Shown here piece by piece: positions 1 through 8,901 of a DNA stretch of 64,000 bases; the first letter of the stretch is position 1, and every line of letters begins with the position of its first letter. The position numbers and the translations under genes are program-made. Source of the stretch: Ruegeria conchae (GTDB lineage: Bacteria; Pseudomonadota; Alphaproteobacteria; Rhodobacterales; Rhodobacteraceae); the NCBI RefSeq assembly GCF_000192475.1, contig NZ_AEYW01000012.1, positions 186,001 to 250,000 on the forward strand, written 5' to 3'. The notes below the pieces were generated by a model. That model was given only the letters and a program-made list of their open reading frames with translations. It made no database searches and had not been told where the DNA came from.

Positions 1-2
1 AG

Positions 3-356
3 CTGGTCAAAGAAGGCGTACGCGACATGATCCGCATCTCGGACGCGCGCATGTCGGGCACAGCCTTCGGCACGGTGATCCTGCATGTGAGCCCTGAGGC
101 GCAGGCCGGTGGTACACTCGCCTTGGTCAAAACTGGTGACCGCATCCGAGTGTCCGCCAGCAAAGGCGAACTGGAACTGCTGGTTGACGAAAAGGAACTG
201 GACGCCCGTCGCGCCCTGTGGCAACCGGACGATCCGCATTACACGCGCGGGTACGCGAAACTCTACATCGACCACGTGCTGCAAGCCGATCAGGGCGCCG
301 ACCTTGATTTCCTTGTGGGCAAAGACACGCGCCTTGTGACGAGAGAGAGCCACTGA
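3..356 (+). CDS. Sugar-acid dehydratase, IlvD/Edd family, C-terminal part
   Basis: This is the end of a gene that starts before the window; the frame is open from base 3. The visible 117 residues contain the C-terminal stretch ISDARMSGTAFGTVILHVSP and a GD-R-rich tail typical of the sugar-acid branch of the IlvD/Edd dehydratases (arabonate, xylonate, galactonate type). These Fe-S enzymes dehydrate aldonic acids to 2-keto-3-deoxy acids. The next genes (sugar dehydrogenase, KDGal kinase, KDPGal aldolase, lactonase, beta-galactosidase) make D-galactonate the likely substrate, but that is inferred from context. Its TGA overlaps the ATG of the next gene by one base. The Fe-S ligands and most of the active site lie outside the window. 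Confidence 0.85.
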   Translation: MVKEGVRDMIRISDARMSGTAFGTVILHVSPEAQAGGTLALVKTGDRIRVSASKGELELLVDEKELDARRALWQPDDPHYTRGYAKLYIDHVLQADQGADLDFLVGKDTRLVTRESH

Positions 357-1123
357 TGGATCAACCAGCTACATTTCAAGACCTGCGCGGTGCATCCGTA
401 TACATTACGGGCGGTGGATCGGGTGTTGGCGCGGCACTAACCGATGGCTTCATGGGCCAAGGTGCAAATGTTGCCTTCATAGGTCGGTCCGATGCGAGTG
501 CTTTCGTCGAAGAGATGCGTGACAAGCATGGCCGCGCCCCTCTATTTCTGCAGGGTGACATGACCGATACCGAGCTGTTGCATGCCACCATGGCCAAAGC
601 TGCCGAGGCCCACGGCCCGCTGAAAGTGCTGGTCAACAATGCAGCCAATGACAAGCGTCACTCGCTTGAGGAAACCACTCCCGATTTCTGGGACTGGATG
701 ATCGAGGTGAACCTCAAAGCTTATTACTTTGCCTGTCAGGAAGCCGCGCGGCAGATGAAAGACAACGGCGGGTCGATCATCAATTTCAGTTCAATCAGTT
801 ACATGATGGGGAACGCAGGCTATCCGATCTACACCAGCTCAAACGCGGCAATCACCGGTATGACTCGCTCTTTGGCGCGCGAGCTTGGGCCTCAGAAAAT
901 CCGGGTCAATGCACTGGCTCCGGGATGGGTTCTGACGCAGAAACAGCTGGACATGTGGGCAACGCCCGAAGATCTGGCCGCGCATTTGGATCGCCAATGC
1001 CTGAAAGAACATCTGACGCCCGAAGACATGATCGCACCAACCCTGTTTCTGGCCTCAAGCGCAAGCCACGCCATGACGGGTCAATGCATGGTTGTCGACG
1101 GCGGCGTTGTGGTAACGGGGTAA
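356..1123 (+). CDS. SDR-family sugar 1-dehydrogenase (galactose/xylose type), atypical catalytic site
   Basis: A 255-residue short-chain dehydrogenase with the Rossmann motif TGGGSGVG (18-25), NNAA (94-97), an active-site serine in INFSSISY and the family end motif VVDGG. The overall pattern resembles Caulobacter-type xylose and rhizobial galactose dehydrogenases, which oxidise the sugar to its lactone. In this operon it would be the first step of galactose oxidation. Oddly, the catalytic YxxxK motif reads Y159-T-S-S-N163. Codon 163 is AAC at 842-844, so the invariant lysine is asparagine. The enzyme could be altered in activity, or the position could be a sequencing error or recent mutation. 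The start overlaps the upstream stop. Confidence 0.85.
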   Translation: MDQPATFQDLRGASVYITGGGSGVGAALTDGFMGQGANVAFIGRSDASAFVEEMRDKHGRAPLFLQGDMTDTELLHATMAKAAEAHGPLKVLVNNAANDKRHSLEETTPDFWDWMIEVNLKAYYFACQEAARQMKDNGGSIINFSSISYMMGNAGYPIYTSSNAAITGMTRSLARELGPQKIRVNALAPGWVLTQKQLDMWATPEDLAAHLDRQCLKEHLTPEDMIAPTLFLASSASHAMTGQCMVVDGGVVVTG

Positions 1124-1127
1124 CGCT

Positions 1128-2021
1128 ATGAATGTTGAGTGGATCGCTGTTGACTGGGGTACATCTCATCTGCGCGCCTGGGCCATGCAGGGAGAAAGAG
1201 TGATCGCTCAGGCGGCTTCGCAGGATGGTATGTCGCGCACGGCTGGGGGAGATTTTCAGGCAGCCCTGTTGGCTCTGATCGAAGACTGGCTGCCTGGGAA
1301 GCCAGTAGACGTGATCGCCTGCGGAATGGTTGGTGCGCGGCAGGGCTGGGTCGAGGCGCCCTATTCCGCCGTGCCGTCCGAGCCAATCCCGGTCGTACCC
1401 TTCCGCGTTCCAAACACCGATCCGCGTATTCGGGCCTTCGTTGTTCCGGGACTAAAGCAGAACAGCCCCCCCGATGTGATGCGCGGGGAAGAGACGCAGA
1501 TCTCAGGGTTCCTCAGCGCGCATCAGAATTGGGACGGTGTTATTTGCCTGCCCGGCACGCATACGAAATGGGCGCAGATCAGTGCTGGTGAAGTTGTCAG
1601 TTTCCGTACATTCATGACGGGCGAAATGTTTGACCTGCTGTGCGGGCAATCCGTTCTTCGGCATTCGATTGATGATGGATGGGACGAAGCAAGCTTCATT
1701 GACGCAGTCGCGGATATACTATCGAAACCTGAACAGCTTGCTGCGCGACTCTTTGGGTTGCGGGCGGCTGACTTGCTGCATGGTCAGAATAAGAACATCG
1801 CGCACGCCAGTCTTTCGGGCTTCCTGATAGGTGCAGAGCTTGCCGCATCGCGGCCCTATTGGCTGGGTCAGCAATTGGCAGTCATCGGATCAGAAAGTCT
1901 AACCAAGGCGTATGCCACCGCCCTACAGCAACAAGGCGCATTGGTCGAAACCGTTGACGCAACCGCGACAACACTTGCGGGGCTGGCACAGGCCCGCACA
2001 CTCACGAGGCAAACCGCATGA
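1128..2021 (+). CDS. dgoK: 2-dehydro-3-deoxygalactonokinase
   Basis: A 297-residue cytosolic sugar kinase of the DgoK family. The N-terminus reads VDWGTSHLRAW, the phosphate-binding start of the ASKHA fold, and the middle contains the family block LPGTHTKWAQI (about 142-152) followed by FRTFMTGEMFDLL. It phosphorylates 2-keto-3-deoxygalactonate with ATP to the 6-phosphate, which is the substrate of the next gene product. Length is normal for the family. The last four bases overlap the dgoA start (ATGA), so the two are probably translationally coupled. The function is assigned by family and strongly supported by the neighbouring aldolase. Confidence 0.92.
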   Translation: MNVEWIAVDWGTSHLRAWAMQGERVIAQAASQDGMSRTAGGDFQAALLALIEDWLPGKPVDVIACGMVGARQGWVEAPYSAVPSEPIPVVPFRVPNTDPRIRAFVVPGLKQNSPPDVMRGEETQISGFLSAHQNWDGVICLPGTHTKWAQISAGEVVSFRTFMTGEMFDLLCGQSVLRHSIDDGWDEASFIDAVADILSKPEQLAARLFGLRAADLLHGQNKNIAHASLSGFLIGAELAASRPYWLGQQLAVIGSESLTKAYATALQQQGALVETVDATATTLAGLAQARTLTRQTA

Positions 2022-2623
2022 GCCGTCCCATAATCGCCATCCTACGTGGGCTGACACCTGATGAGGCGGGGCCTGTCGGGAAAGCGTTGGTGCAAGCGGG
2101 TATTGACCGGATCGAAGTACCGCTGAATTCACCTGATCCTCTGGAAAGCATCCGTATCCTCGCCTCGGATATCGGTGATCGCGCACTTATTGGCGCAGGA
2201 ACTGTGCTTACCCCTGATCAGGTTGATGCGGTAGCGGACGCTGGCGGCAAACTTATCGTCTCGCCGAATTGCGATGTAAAAGTGATCCAGCGTGCTGTTG
2301 CGCTTGAATTGCAAAGCTGGCCGGGCATTTTCACCCCGACCGAAGCTTTCGCCGCCCTACAAGCTGGGGCAACCGGGTTGAAATTGTTCCCCGGGTCTAT
2401 GGCCGGCCCCTCAGGCTTGGCCGCAATGCGGGCCATACTACCACCTGGCACGCAGGTATATGCCGTCGGTGGCGCGGGCCCAGAGAATTTTGATCAATGG
2501 ATCAAGGCCAGTGCCGATGGCTTCGGGATTGGCTCAGCGCTTTACAAGCCAGGCATGTCTGTTGCTGAAGTATCAGACCACGCCCGGCAGATCGTGGCAG
2601 CCTATGACGAGTCAACAAAATGA
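2018..2623 (+). CDS. dgoA: 2-dehydro-3-deoxy-6-phosphogalactonate aldolase
   Basis: A 201-residue class I aldolase of the KDPG/KDPGal family. The start PIIAILRGLTPDEA, the general base E33 in IEVPLNSP, the phosphate-site segment GAGTVLT and the Schiff-base lysine K122 in GATGLKLFPGS are all present. It cleaves KDPGal to pyruvate and glyceraldehyde 3-phosphate. IEVPLNSP is the pattern of KDPGal rather than KDPG aldolases, and the preceding dgoK agrees. It overlaps both dgoK and the following lactonase gene by four bases. Confidence 0.93.
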   Translation: MSRPIIAILRGLTPDEAGPVGKALVQAGIDRIEVPLNSPDPLESIRILASDIGDRALIGAGTVLTPDQVDAVADAGGKLIVSPNCDVKVIQRAVALELQSWPGIFTPTEAFAALQAGATGLKLFPGSMAGPSGLAAMRAILPPGTQVYAVGGAGPENFDQWIKASADGFGIGSALYKPGMSVAEVSDHARQIVAAYDESTK

Positions 2624-3480
2624 GCCACGTTTATGATGATCGCCCCTGCGAATTGGGTGAAGGACCATTGTGGCATCCGGAGCGAAAACAGCTTTTCTGG
2701 TTTGACATTCTTAGCAATCGCCTGATGTCCAGAGAAGGCAACCAAGCTCGGGTCTGGGAATTTGAAGAACATGTCTCCGCCGCTGGTTGGGTTGACAACG
2801 AAACCCTGCTGATCGCATCAGAGACAGGTCTGTGGCGATTTGAGCTGGGTAGCCACGCCAAGGATTTGATTGTTCCGATTGAGGCCGACAACCCGGTGAC
2901 TCGATCTAATGACGGCCGCGCCGATCCTTGGGGTGGGTTCTGGATTGGCACCATGGGCAAGAATGCTGAAACGGGCGCCGGATCGATTTACCGGTATTGG
3001 AAAGGTGAGCTAAGGCCATTGGTTCGGGATGTGACGATTTCGAACGCGATCTGTTTCGCGCCTGACCGCGCCTGTGCCTATTACAGCGATACTTTGACCA
3101 AACAGGTCATGCGCTGGGAGCTGGATGCGGAGACTGGCTGGCCCATAGGCGAAGCCGCCGTGTTCCTCGACCTGCAAAGCGACGGCTTGAACCCGGATGG
3201 GGCTGTTGTCGACAGCACCGGCAATATCTGGATCGCTCAGTGGGGTGCAAGCCGGGTCGCGGCCTATACGCCAGCCGGTCAATTCTTGAAATCAGTCCAT
3301 TTCAACGCCAAACACACGTCGTGCCCGAGTTTTGGTGGCAACGATCTGACAACGTTGTTTTGCACCTCCGCCCGACAAGGGCTTGAAGCCGACACACTGA
3401 CAAAAACACCAACAAACGGCATGACCTTCGCCGCCGCAAATGCTGGCGAAGGTCAAGCGGAGCACAGAGTTATCATATGA
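2620..3480 (+). CDS. SMP-30/gluconolactonase-family sugar lactonase
   Basis: A 286-residue six-bladed beta-propeller of the SMP-30/gluconolactonase family. The first metal ligand is probably E14 in CELGEGPLW. Further expected metal-site segments are RSNDGRADPWGGFWIGTMG and DGLNPDGAVVDSTGNIWIA. It should open the aldonolactone made by the upstream SDR dehydrogenase, giving galactonate for the dehydratase. Known relatives also hydrolyse arabino- and xylonolactones, so the sugar is inferred from dgoK/dgoA and the beta-galactosidase next door. Four-base overlaps on both sides place it within one coupled operon. There is no signal peptide, so it is cytosolic. Confidence 0.88.
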   Translation: MSHVYDDRPCELGEGPLWHPERKQLFWFDILSNRLMSREGNQARVWEFEEHVSAAGWVDNETLLIASETGLWRFELGSHAKDLIVPIEADNPVTRSNDGRADPWGGFWIGTMGKNAETGAGSIYRYWKGELRPLVRDVTISNAICFAPDRACAYYSDTLTKQVMRWELDAETGWPIGEAAVFLDLQSDGLNPDGAVVDSTGNIWIAQWGASRVAAYTPAGQFLKSVHFNAKHTSCPSFGGNDLTTLFCTSARQGLEADTLTKTPTNGMTFAAANAGEGQAEHRVII

Positions 3481-5390
3481 AGCCAGAACTTGGCGTCTGC
3501 TATTACCCTGAACACTGGCCTGAAGAGAATTGGGCCAAAGACGCGGCACGCATGATCGAGACCGGCCTGACCTGGGTCAGGATCGGAGAATTTGCTTGGA
3601 GCCGGATGGAGCCCACTCCGGGCGATCTACAGTTTGGCTGGTTGGATCGCGCGATTGAAACCCTAGGCGCTGCGGGCTTGAAGATTGTGCTGGGCACACC
3701 AACGGCAACTCCGCCACGTTGGATGCTGGACAAGTATCCCGACATGCTGGCCATGGACGCCAATGACGATCCGCGCAAATTCGGCTCGCGCCGACACTAT
3801 TGTTTTAGTCACGTAGGCTATATCGACGAATGCACGCGGATCGCGCAGATTATAGGTCAGCGTTATGGCCGTAACCCGCATATCGCGGCGTGGCAGATCG
3901 ACAACGAATATGGCTGTCACGATACGACAATCAGCTACAGCGAGGCAGCTTTGGAAGCGTTTCGCCATTGGCTCGCGGATCGCTACAGCTCGATCGATGC
4001 ACTGAACACAGCATGGGGCAATGTGTTCTGGTCGATGGAGTATAATAGCTTCGATCAGATCGAATTGCCGAACCAAACCGTGACCGAGCCCAACCCAGCG
4101 CATGTCCTGGCGTTTCGCAGGTTCAGTTCGGATCAGGTGGTGGCGTTCAACAAGGCTCAGGTCGACGCGCTGCGCCCGCTGACGGATGCACCATTGCTGC
4201 ACAACTATATGGGCCGCGTGCTGGAATTCGATCATTTCGATGTCGGGGATGATCTCGATATCGCTACGTGGGACAGCTATCCGATTGGCTTCCTGTCGGA
4301 TCGTCTGGAAGCGGATGAGGCGCACAAAACCGCGTTTCTGCAGCAGGGCGATCCCGACATGCAGGCCTTTCACCACGACCTCTACCGCGCTGTGGGTCAT
4401 GGCCGCTGGTGGGTGATGGAGCAACAGCCGGGTCCGGTAAATTGGGCCCCATACAACCCAGCCCCTCTTCCCGGCATGGTGCGCCTGTGGTCGCTTGAGG
4501 CTGTCGCACACGGGGCCGAAGTTGTTAGCTATTTCCGCTGGCGACAAGCACCGTTCGGTCAGGAACAGATGCATGCCGGCCTGTTGGCCCCAAACGGCCA
4601 CGACGCACCCGGATTGGCCGAGGCGCGCCAAACAGCCGTCGATCTGGCCGCACTGGGCGAGGTCCATCCGGCACGCGCGCCTGTAGCGATTGTGTTCGAC
4701 TATGCGTCGGACTGGGCATGGGCCACGCAACCTCAGGGTGCCGGGTTCAACTATTTCAAGTTGGTGTTCTCAGCCTACCGCGCATTGCGACGCGCCGGAT
4801 TGTCAGTGGACTTTCTTTCTCCGTCTATGGTCGGCGAAAAGCACTACAACCTGATCCTCGCACCGGGCGTAGCCGTGCTGGGCGATCTGGAACAGCGGCT
4901 GATACAGGGTTGTGATCTGGCCATTCTGGGTCCGCGTAGCGGAGCAATCACGGAAGACTTTCAAATCCCTCGCGAAGGGCCTCCCGGCCTCAACTATCTT
5001 GATACTCATGTTAACCTGATCGAAACGCTACCACCCAGCGTGGTCCGCACCGTCGACGGGGGTGGCAAGTCGGAACATTGGGTTGAACGTTTGTCGGGTG
5101 AAGCCAAGACTCTGCTAACATTCACCGATGGCACCCCTGCCCTGCACGGTGAAGCGGGGCTTTGGTATCTGGCCGGATTCCCGGATGAGGCGCTTTGGGA
5201 TCGGGTGATTACGATGGCTGCTCAGGACACCAATCTTGTGCTCCACCCAATGCCACCGGGACTACGACGGCGCGAGACGCAGTCGCATGAGGTATTGATC
5301 AATTACAATGCGCATCCGGTTTCGTGGAACGGCCTTCAGATCGAAGGTTGTGATGTCCTGTTCAGGAAACACGGCTCATATCAACGTTAA
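3477..5390 (+). CDS. Beta-galactosidase, glycoside hydrolase family 42
   Basis: A 637-residue GH42 enzyme beginning with the family signature GVCYYPEHWPEENW. The acid/base is E144 in WQIDNEYGCH and the nucleophile is E315 in VMEQQPGPVNW. The (beta/alpha)8 domain is followed by a trimerisation-type domain and a small C-terminal beta domain, of normal length. No signal peptide is present, so it acts on imported galactosides in the cytosol. Released galactose would feed the dehydrogenase, lactonase, dehydratase, kinase and aldolase encoded just upstream. The start overlaps the lactonase stop by four bases. A 67-base gap follows before the next gene. Confidence 0.93.
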   Translation: MKPELGVCYYPEHWPEENWAKDAARMIETGLTWVRIGEFAWSRMEPTPGDLQFGWLDRAIETLGAAGLKIVLGTPTATPPRWMLDKYPDMLAMDANDDPRKFGSRRHYCFSHVGYIDECTRIAQIIGQRYGRNPHIAAWQIDNEYGCHDTTISYSEAALEAFRHWLADRYSSIDALNTAWGNVFWSMEYNSFDQIELPNQTVTEPNPAHVLAFRRFSSDQVVAFNKAQVDALRPLTDAPLLHNYMGRVLEFDHFDVGDDLDIATWDSYPIGFLSDRLEADEAHKTAFLQQGDPDMQAFHHDLYRAVGHGRWWVMEQQPGPVNWAPYNPAPLPGMVRLWSLEAVAHGAEVVSYFRWRQAPFGQEQMHAGLLAPNGHDAPGLAEARQTAVDLAALGEVHPARAPVAIVFDYASDWAWATQPQGAGFNYFKLVFSAYRALRRAGLSVDFLSPSMVGEKHYNLILAPGVAVLGDLEQRLIQGCDLAILGPRSGAITEDFQIPREGPPGLNYLDTHVNLIETLPPSVVRTVDGGGKSEHWVERLSGEAKTLLTFTDGTPALHGEAGLWYLAGFPDEALWDRVITMAAQDTNLVLHPMPPGLRRRETQSHEVLINYNAHPVSWNGLQIEGCDVLFRKHGSYQR

Positions 5391-5457
5391 TATAGATACC
5401 GCTAACATAACCTGATACAGGGCATGACGCAGGACATGGCTCCAACAGGTTGCGACA

Positions 5458-7314
5458 ATGAATTACACCCGTTCAGACTTTCCCGATGGCTTCCTATTTG
5501 GGGCGAATGCCCCTGCTGAAATGGCCACAGGGTTAGATATGTACCGCATCCCAATCAGTTGGATTGATATCCTGCCAGATGGTTGCACACCTGATACTGA
5601 TGCGTTGGATCAGTGCGAACAGCGGATCGATCAAATTCTGTCTCTGAACCTCCGGCCATGTGTGGTGCTAGATCATTCAGAGTTACCCCCAGCACTGGAA
5701 GACATTGGCGGCTGGTGCAATCGAGAAATAGCCGCATATTTCTCGGATTTCGCTGAAACAATCGTGGCGCGGATGGGCGATCGCCTATTCAAGGTCTCAA
5801 CCTCGTGCCTGAGGACAAAAAACCAAGGCAGCCCACGCATCGAAGCCCGCAGTCTGCACCATCAACTGCTTGCTCAAGGCGCTGCTCGTCAAGAAATGCG
5901 CAGATATGGTTTGACCAACCTAGGCGCAGAGCTTGAACCAGTCTTGCTCGAACCAATTCTGCACGCGAAGTACGCCGAGGTTCTGCTGGATCGATTGAAG
6001 GACTACTTTCCTGACAACTGGTCAGATGATTTAGCGACCATCGCAGAACCGATTGACTGGCTCAGCGTGACAGTAAGTCAGGACGTCGATGTTGACACCG
6101 TGCTGAACATAGTTCCTGAACCCAAAAAGCCATTGCCGGTTTTCATCAATCTGGCTTCGAATGATACTTCAGACCTGACCCATGGATTGGATGCGATACA
6201 CATCGCTCTAAAACAGGGCAGCTTGATTCAAGGGGCTTTCTTTGAATACGAGAGTAGCAGCACAGCCGATGCGCTTCAGCTACTCCTGAATGTTGGCAGC
6301 CAACCTGCGCCATGGGTTCGCCCAAAAGGAGGGCTGCACGCGCATTGGAACCTTGTTGCCGATATCGGTGGCACCAATACAAGACTTGGCGTCGTGACTG
6401 AGGGGGAACTGACTGATCTGCGCAAGCACCCCACCGGGACCGTCAGCGATCTGCAGGAGGCGCTTCATGAATTATGTGACGAAATTGGCACCCAGCCGCG
6501 CGCGGTTGTCGCCGCAGGTGCAGGACCCGTTAAGAATGGCACAATTCGTCTGACCAACGCCAATCTCGATCTCTCCGAGGACGCTTTGGCCAAAGCCACA
6601 GGCGCGCACCACACCTATGTCATAAACGATTTCACAGCAGCCGCTTGGTCAGTTGCCGAAATTACCCAGAATGATGTCGAAGTTCTGCAGGGTGAGGCAT
6701 CACCGCCTCTAGGGACGCGCTTGGTCGTCGGGCCGGGGACAGGATTGGGCGTAGGCGCCCTGCTCTACTCCGAGGGTCATTTTCACACTGTGTCTGGCGA
6801 GGGGGGCCATATGGGTCTATCGCCGCGCCATCTGGATGAGGTCGAGGTTTTTAGCGCCGCACGTCAGATCGTACCAGAGTGTTTCTTCAGTGATACGCTG
6901 GCCATCGAAGCCGAGATGTTTCTAAGCGGCACCGGGCTGCCGGTGCTTTATCAGGCGATTGGGATGACTGAAGGTCAGCTCAATGTCGCCATGCGTTCAG
7001 CAAAAGACATTCTTCAGGATGCGCAAGACGGCTCTGATGCCTGCGCGGTAAAAGCCGCTCGTATGTTTACCGAACATCTGGGTGCACTTATGGGAGACCT
7101 TGCCGTCGCCCTGACGCCTACAGGTGGGGTGTTTCTAGTTGGAGGGGTGGCTGAAAAGAACCGTTGGTTGTTCGGTCAGGATTTTCTACGTGCATTCAAC
7201 GCTGGCGGACGTTTCGATGATTTGCGTAAAGCGATGAACTTGTATGTTTCGGAACAAGATGAATTTGGCATTGTTGGCGCTAACAATTTCTGTAAGAATG
7301 CGCTTGCACGGTAA
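5458..7314 (+). CDS. Degenerate GH1 glycosidase domain fused to glucokinase
   Basis: A 618-residue fusion. Residues 1-286 align with bacterial GH1 beta-glucosidases: DFPDGFLFG at the start, then MYRIPISW, SELPPALEDIGGWCNREIA and WLSVTVSQ. The block after LFG is collapsed by some 40-50 residues. Both catalytic glutamates appear lost. The site of the NEP acid/base reads S116-C-L118-R, and the site of the TENG nucleophile reads I230-N-L232-A-S. Residues 298-618 are a complete proteobacterial glucokinase with LVADIGGTNTRLG, LTNANLDLS, catalytic D391 in INDFTAAAW, GPGTGLGVG and GEGGHMG. The kinase half should be active; the GH1 half is probably a binding or structural domain. No frameshift or internal stop interrupts the reading frame. 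Confidence 0.85.
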   Translation: MNYTRSDFPDGFLFGANAPAEMATGLDMYRIPISWIDILPDGCTPDTDALDQCEQRIDQILSLNLRPCVVLDHSELPPALEDIGGWCNREIAAYFSDFAETIVARMGDRLFKVSTSCLRTKNQGSPRIEARSLHHQLLAQGAARQEMRRYGLTNLGAELEPVLLEPILHAKYAEVLLDRLKDYFPDNWSDDLATIAEPIDWLSVTVSQDVDVDTVLNIVPEPKKPLPVFINLASNDTSDLTHGLDAIHIALKQGSLIQGAFFEYESSSTADALQLLLNVGSQPAPWVRPKGGLHAHWNLVADIGGTNTRLGVVTEGELTDLRKHPTGTVSDLQEALHELCDEIGTQPRAVVAAGAGPVKNGTIRLTNANLDLSEDALAKATGAHHTYVINDFTAAAWSVAEITQNDVEVLQGEASPPLGTRLVVGPGTGLGVGALLYSEGHFHTVSGEGGHMGLSPRHLDEVEVFSAARQIVPECFFSDTLAIEAEMFLSGTGLPVLYQAIGMTEGQLNVAMRSAKDILQDAQDGSDACAVKAARMFTEHLGALMGDLAVALTPTGGVFLVGGVAEKNRWLFGQDFLRAFNAGGRFDDLRKAMNLYVSEQDEFGIVGANNFCKNALAR

Positions 7315-7352
7315 ACTAACCACGCCTTTTCTGAACAACGAAGGACTGCAGG

Positions 7353-8279
7353 ATGATCCTGTGCTGCGGAGAAGCTCTGATCGACATGATCGCAGAACCA
7401 ACGGTTTCGGGTGCAAAAGGTTTTGTTCCTCACTCCGGCGGAGCCATCTTCAATACTGCGGTCGCGTTGGGGCGCTTGAGTGTCCCGACGGGGCTATTGA
7501 CAGGTTTGTCAACGGATATGTTCGGGGAACAACTAATAGCCGCCCTACAGATCAGCCACGTCACAACCACACATGCTGTTCGCTCGGATCGTCCAACGAC
7601 TCTGGCTTTTGTGCAGTTGAAAGACGGGCATGCCACCTACAGTTTTGTTGATGAGAATTCTGCTGGGCGAATGCTGAGGCCAGAAGATATGCCCGATAAA
7701 CTACCGGGCATCTCGGCATTGTATTTTGGTGGGATCAGCTTGGCCTGCGAACCCTGCGCCGATGCCTACGCTGCCTTGCTTGAACGCCATGGCGCAGAGC
7801 GTGCGGTAATGCTGGACCCGAACATTCGTCCGGGATTCATCAAGGACCAGACCCGATACCGGACCCGGCTGAACCACATGATCGCCAAGACTGACATAAT
7901 TAAGGTATCAGACGAGGATCTTGATTGGATTATCCCCGGTCCCGAAAGCCATGCCGAGAAAGTCCCACTGCTGCTACAAGCAGGTCCTGCTGTCGTGATC
8001 GTGACCAAAGGGGGCGACGGTGCATCCGGCTATCTAGCGGATGGAACTGAGGTCTCGGTACCAGTTCAGAAGGTTAAAGTCGTCGATACCGTCGGTGCCG
8101 GAGATACATTCAATGCGGGCGTGCTGGCCGCACTAAGTCACGCGGGTCAATTAGATAAGCCATCCCTGCGCGCCTTGCCGTCAAACAGTTTACGCGACGC
8201 GCTGGAGTTTGGGGCAAAAATTGCCGCGGTGACCGTATCGCGCGCCGGGGCAAACCCGCCCTGGGAGCAGGACCTCTGA
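7353..8279 (+). CDS. PfkB-family sugar kinase, probable fructokinase
   Basis: A 308-residue ribokinase/PfkB-family kinase. It starts with CGEALIDMI, has the sugar-binding GG-AIFNTAVALGRL segment and ends with the ATP/anion-hole motif DTVGAGDTFNAG with catalytic base D251. This pattern is typical of roseobacter fructokinases. Its position after the glucokinase fusion suggests both hexoses of imported oligosaccharides are phosphorylated here. It is the last gene of the + strand operon. I found no convincing intrinsic terminator directly after its stop. Related PfkB kinases act on ketodeoxygluconate, so substrate specificity is not certain. Confidence 0.85.
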   Translation: MILCCGEALIDMIAEPTVSGAKGFVPHSGGAIFNTAVALGRLSVPTGLLTGLSTDMFGEQLIAALQISHVTTTHAVRSDRPTTLAFVQLKDGHATYSFVDENSAGRMLRPEDMPDKLPGISALYFGGISLACEPCADAYAALLERHGAERAVMLDPNIRPGFIKDQTRYRTRLNHMIAKTDIIKVSDEDLDWIIPGPESHAEKVPLLLQAGPAVVIVTKGGDGASGYLADGTEVSVPVQKVKVVDTVGAGDTFNAGVLAALSHAGQLDKPSLRALPSNSLRDALEFGAKIAAVTVSRAGANPPWEQDL

Positions 8280-8825
8280 TTTTGGACAGACGCCGGAAGT
8301 GATGGAAAACATCTTGAGGTCACCCTTCAGTGAATATCATTCCCCTTCAAACGTAGTGAATTTGGCAGTTTGGCTGCAACACGGTCAGGTCTTGCCCAAG
8401 CAGATAGCTATCTGCGGATCAACTTAATTCCTCTACGGATATATTGGCTCTAGGTTTGAGGTACACGAGATGAGAGAGATTGTGGCCTGCAGGCACTCTG
8501 GCGACGCTGAGGACCCGATCGGCTGAAGCGACAGAGCACCAACATGATCCAGCCAAGTATGATTGATGCGACCTCACCCGTTAACCAATTGGTCAAGACT
8601 CTCTTCAACCTTGAAAACAGACCATCCAGAAACCCTGCATCGGCGTCCGCCAATATCCCGACACCGATACCGCAATACGCCATGAAGTGATTGCCACATT
8701 TTGCTCCCCTGAGAGCTCGCAGCTAGATCCTCACGCTGTCTATCATCGGATTTTCTTTAGATATGGAAACAAATCAGTGCTTTACTGCCAGCCAACACGA
8801 GGCAAGAGACCAGCTTCAAATAAAG
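8280..8825. other. Intergenic stretch without a supportable gene
   Basis: About 545 bases lie between the fructokinase stop and the terminators of the opposing ABC operon. Short open frames exist on both strands, including a 77-codon minus-strand frame at 8450-8683 with a hydrophobic middle. None shows a recognisable family, a good ribosome binding site or neighbouring context. It could be a decayed gene. Confidence 0.4.
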
Positions 8826-8855
8826 AGCTGCCCCCAAATTTATTCGGAGGCAGCT
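8826..8855 (-). terminator. Intrinsic terminator for the ABC transporter operon (distal)
   Basis: On the minus strand AGCTGCCTCC pairs with GGGGGCAGCT (10 bp with one G-U pair) around a 10-base loop. The hairpin is followed by CTTTATTTG, a T-rich tract. It lies about 40 bases beyond the permease stop, behind a first hairpin. Confidence 0.55.
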
Positions 8856-8874
8856 TAGTTGTGAATTCAGCAAA

Positions 8875-8901
8875 AGCTGACTTCGGTGATGAAGGTCAGC
8901 T
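8875..8901 (-). terminator. Intrinsic terminator overlapping the permease stop codon
   Basis: On the minus strand AGCTGAC and GTCAGCT form a 7-bp stem, extendable by three inner pairs, directly followed by TTTT. The upstream arm contains the stop codon of the permease gene. With the second hairpin at 8826-8855 it forms a tandem terminator. Confidence 0.6.

Noticed and set aside
3663-4730. 355-codon open frame antisense to the beta-galactosidase gene
   Set aside because: It mirrors a GC-rich coding gene, has no recognisable family or ribosome binding site, and the sense gene has full GH42 catalytic motifs.
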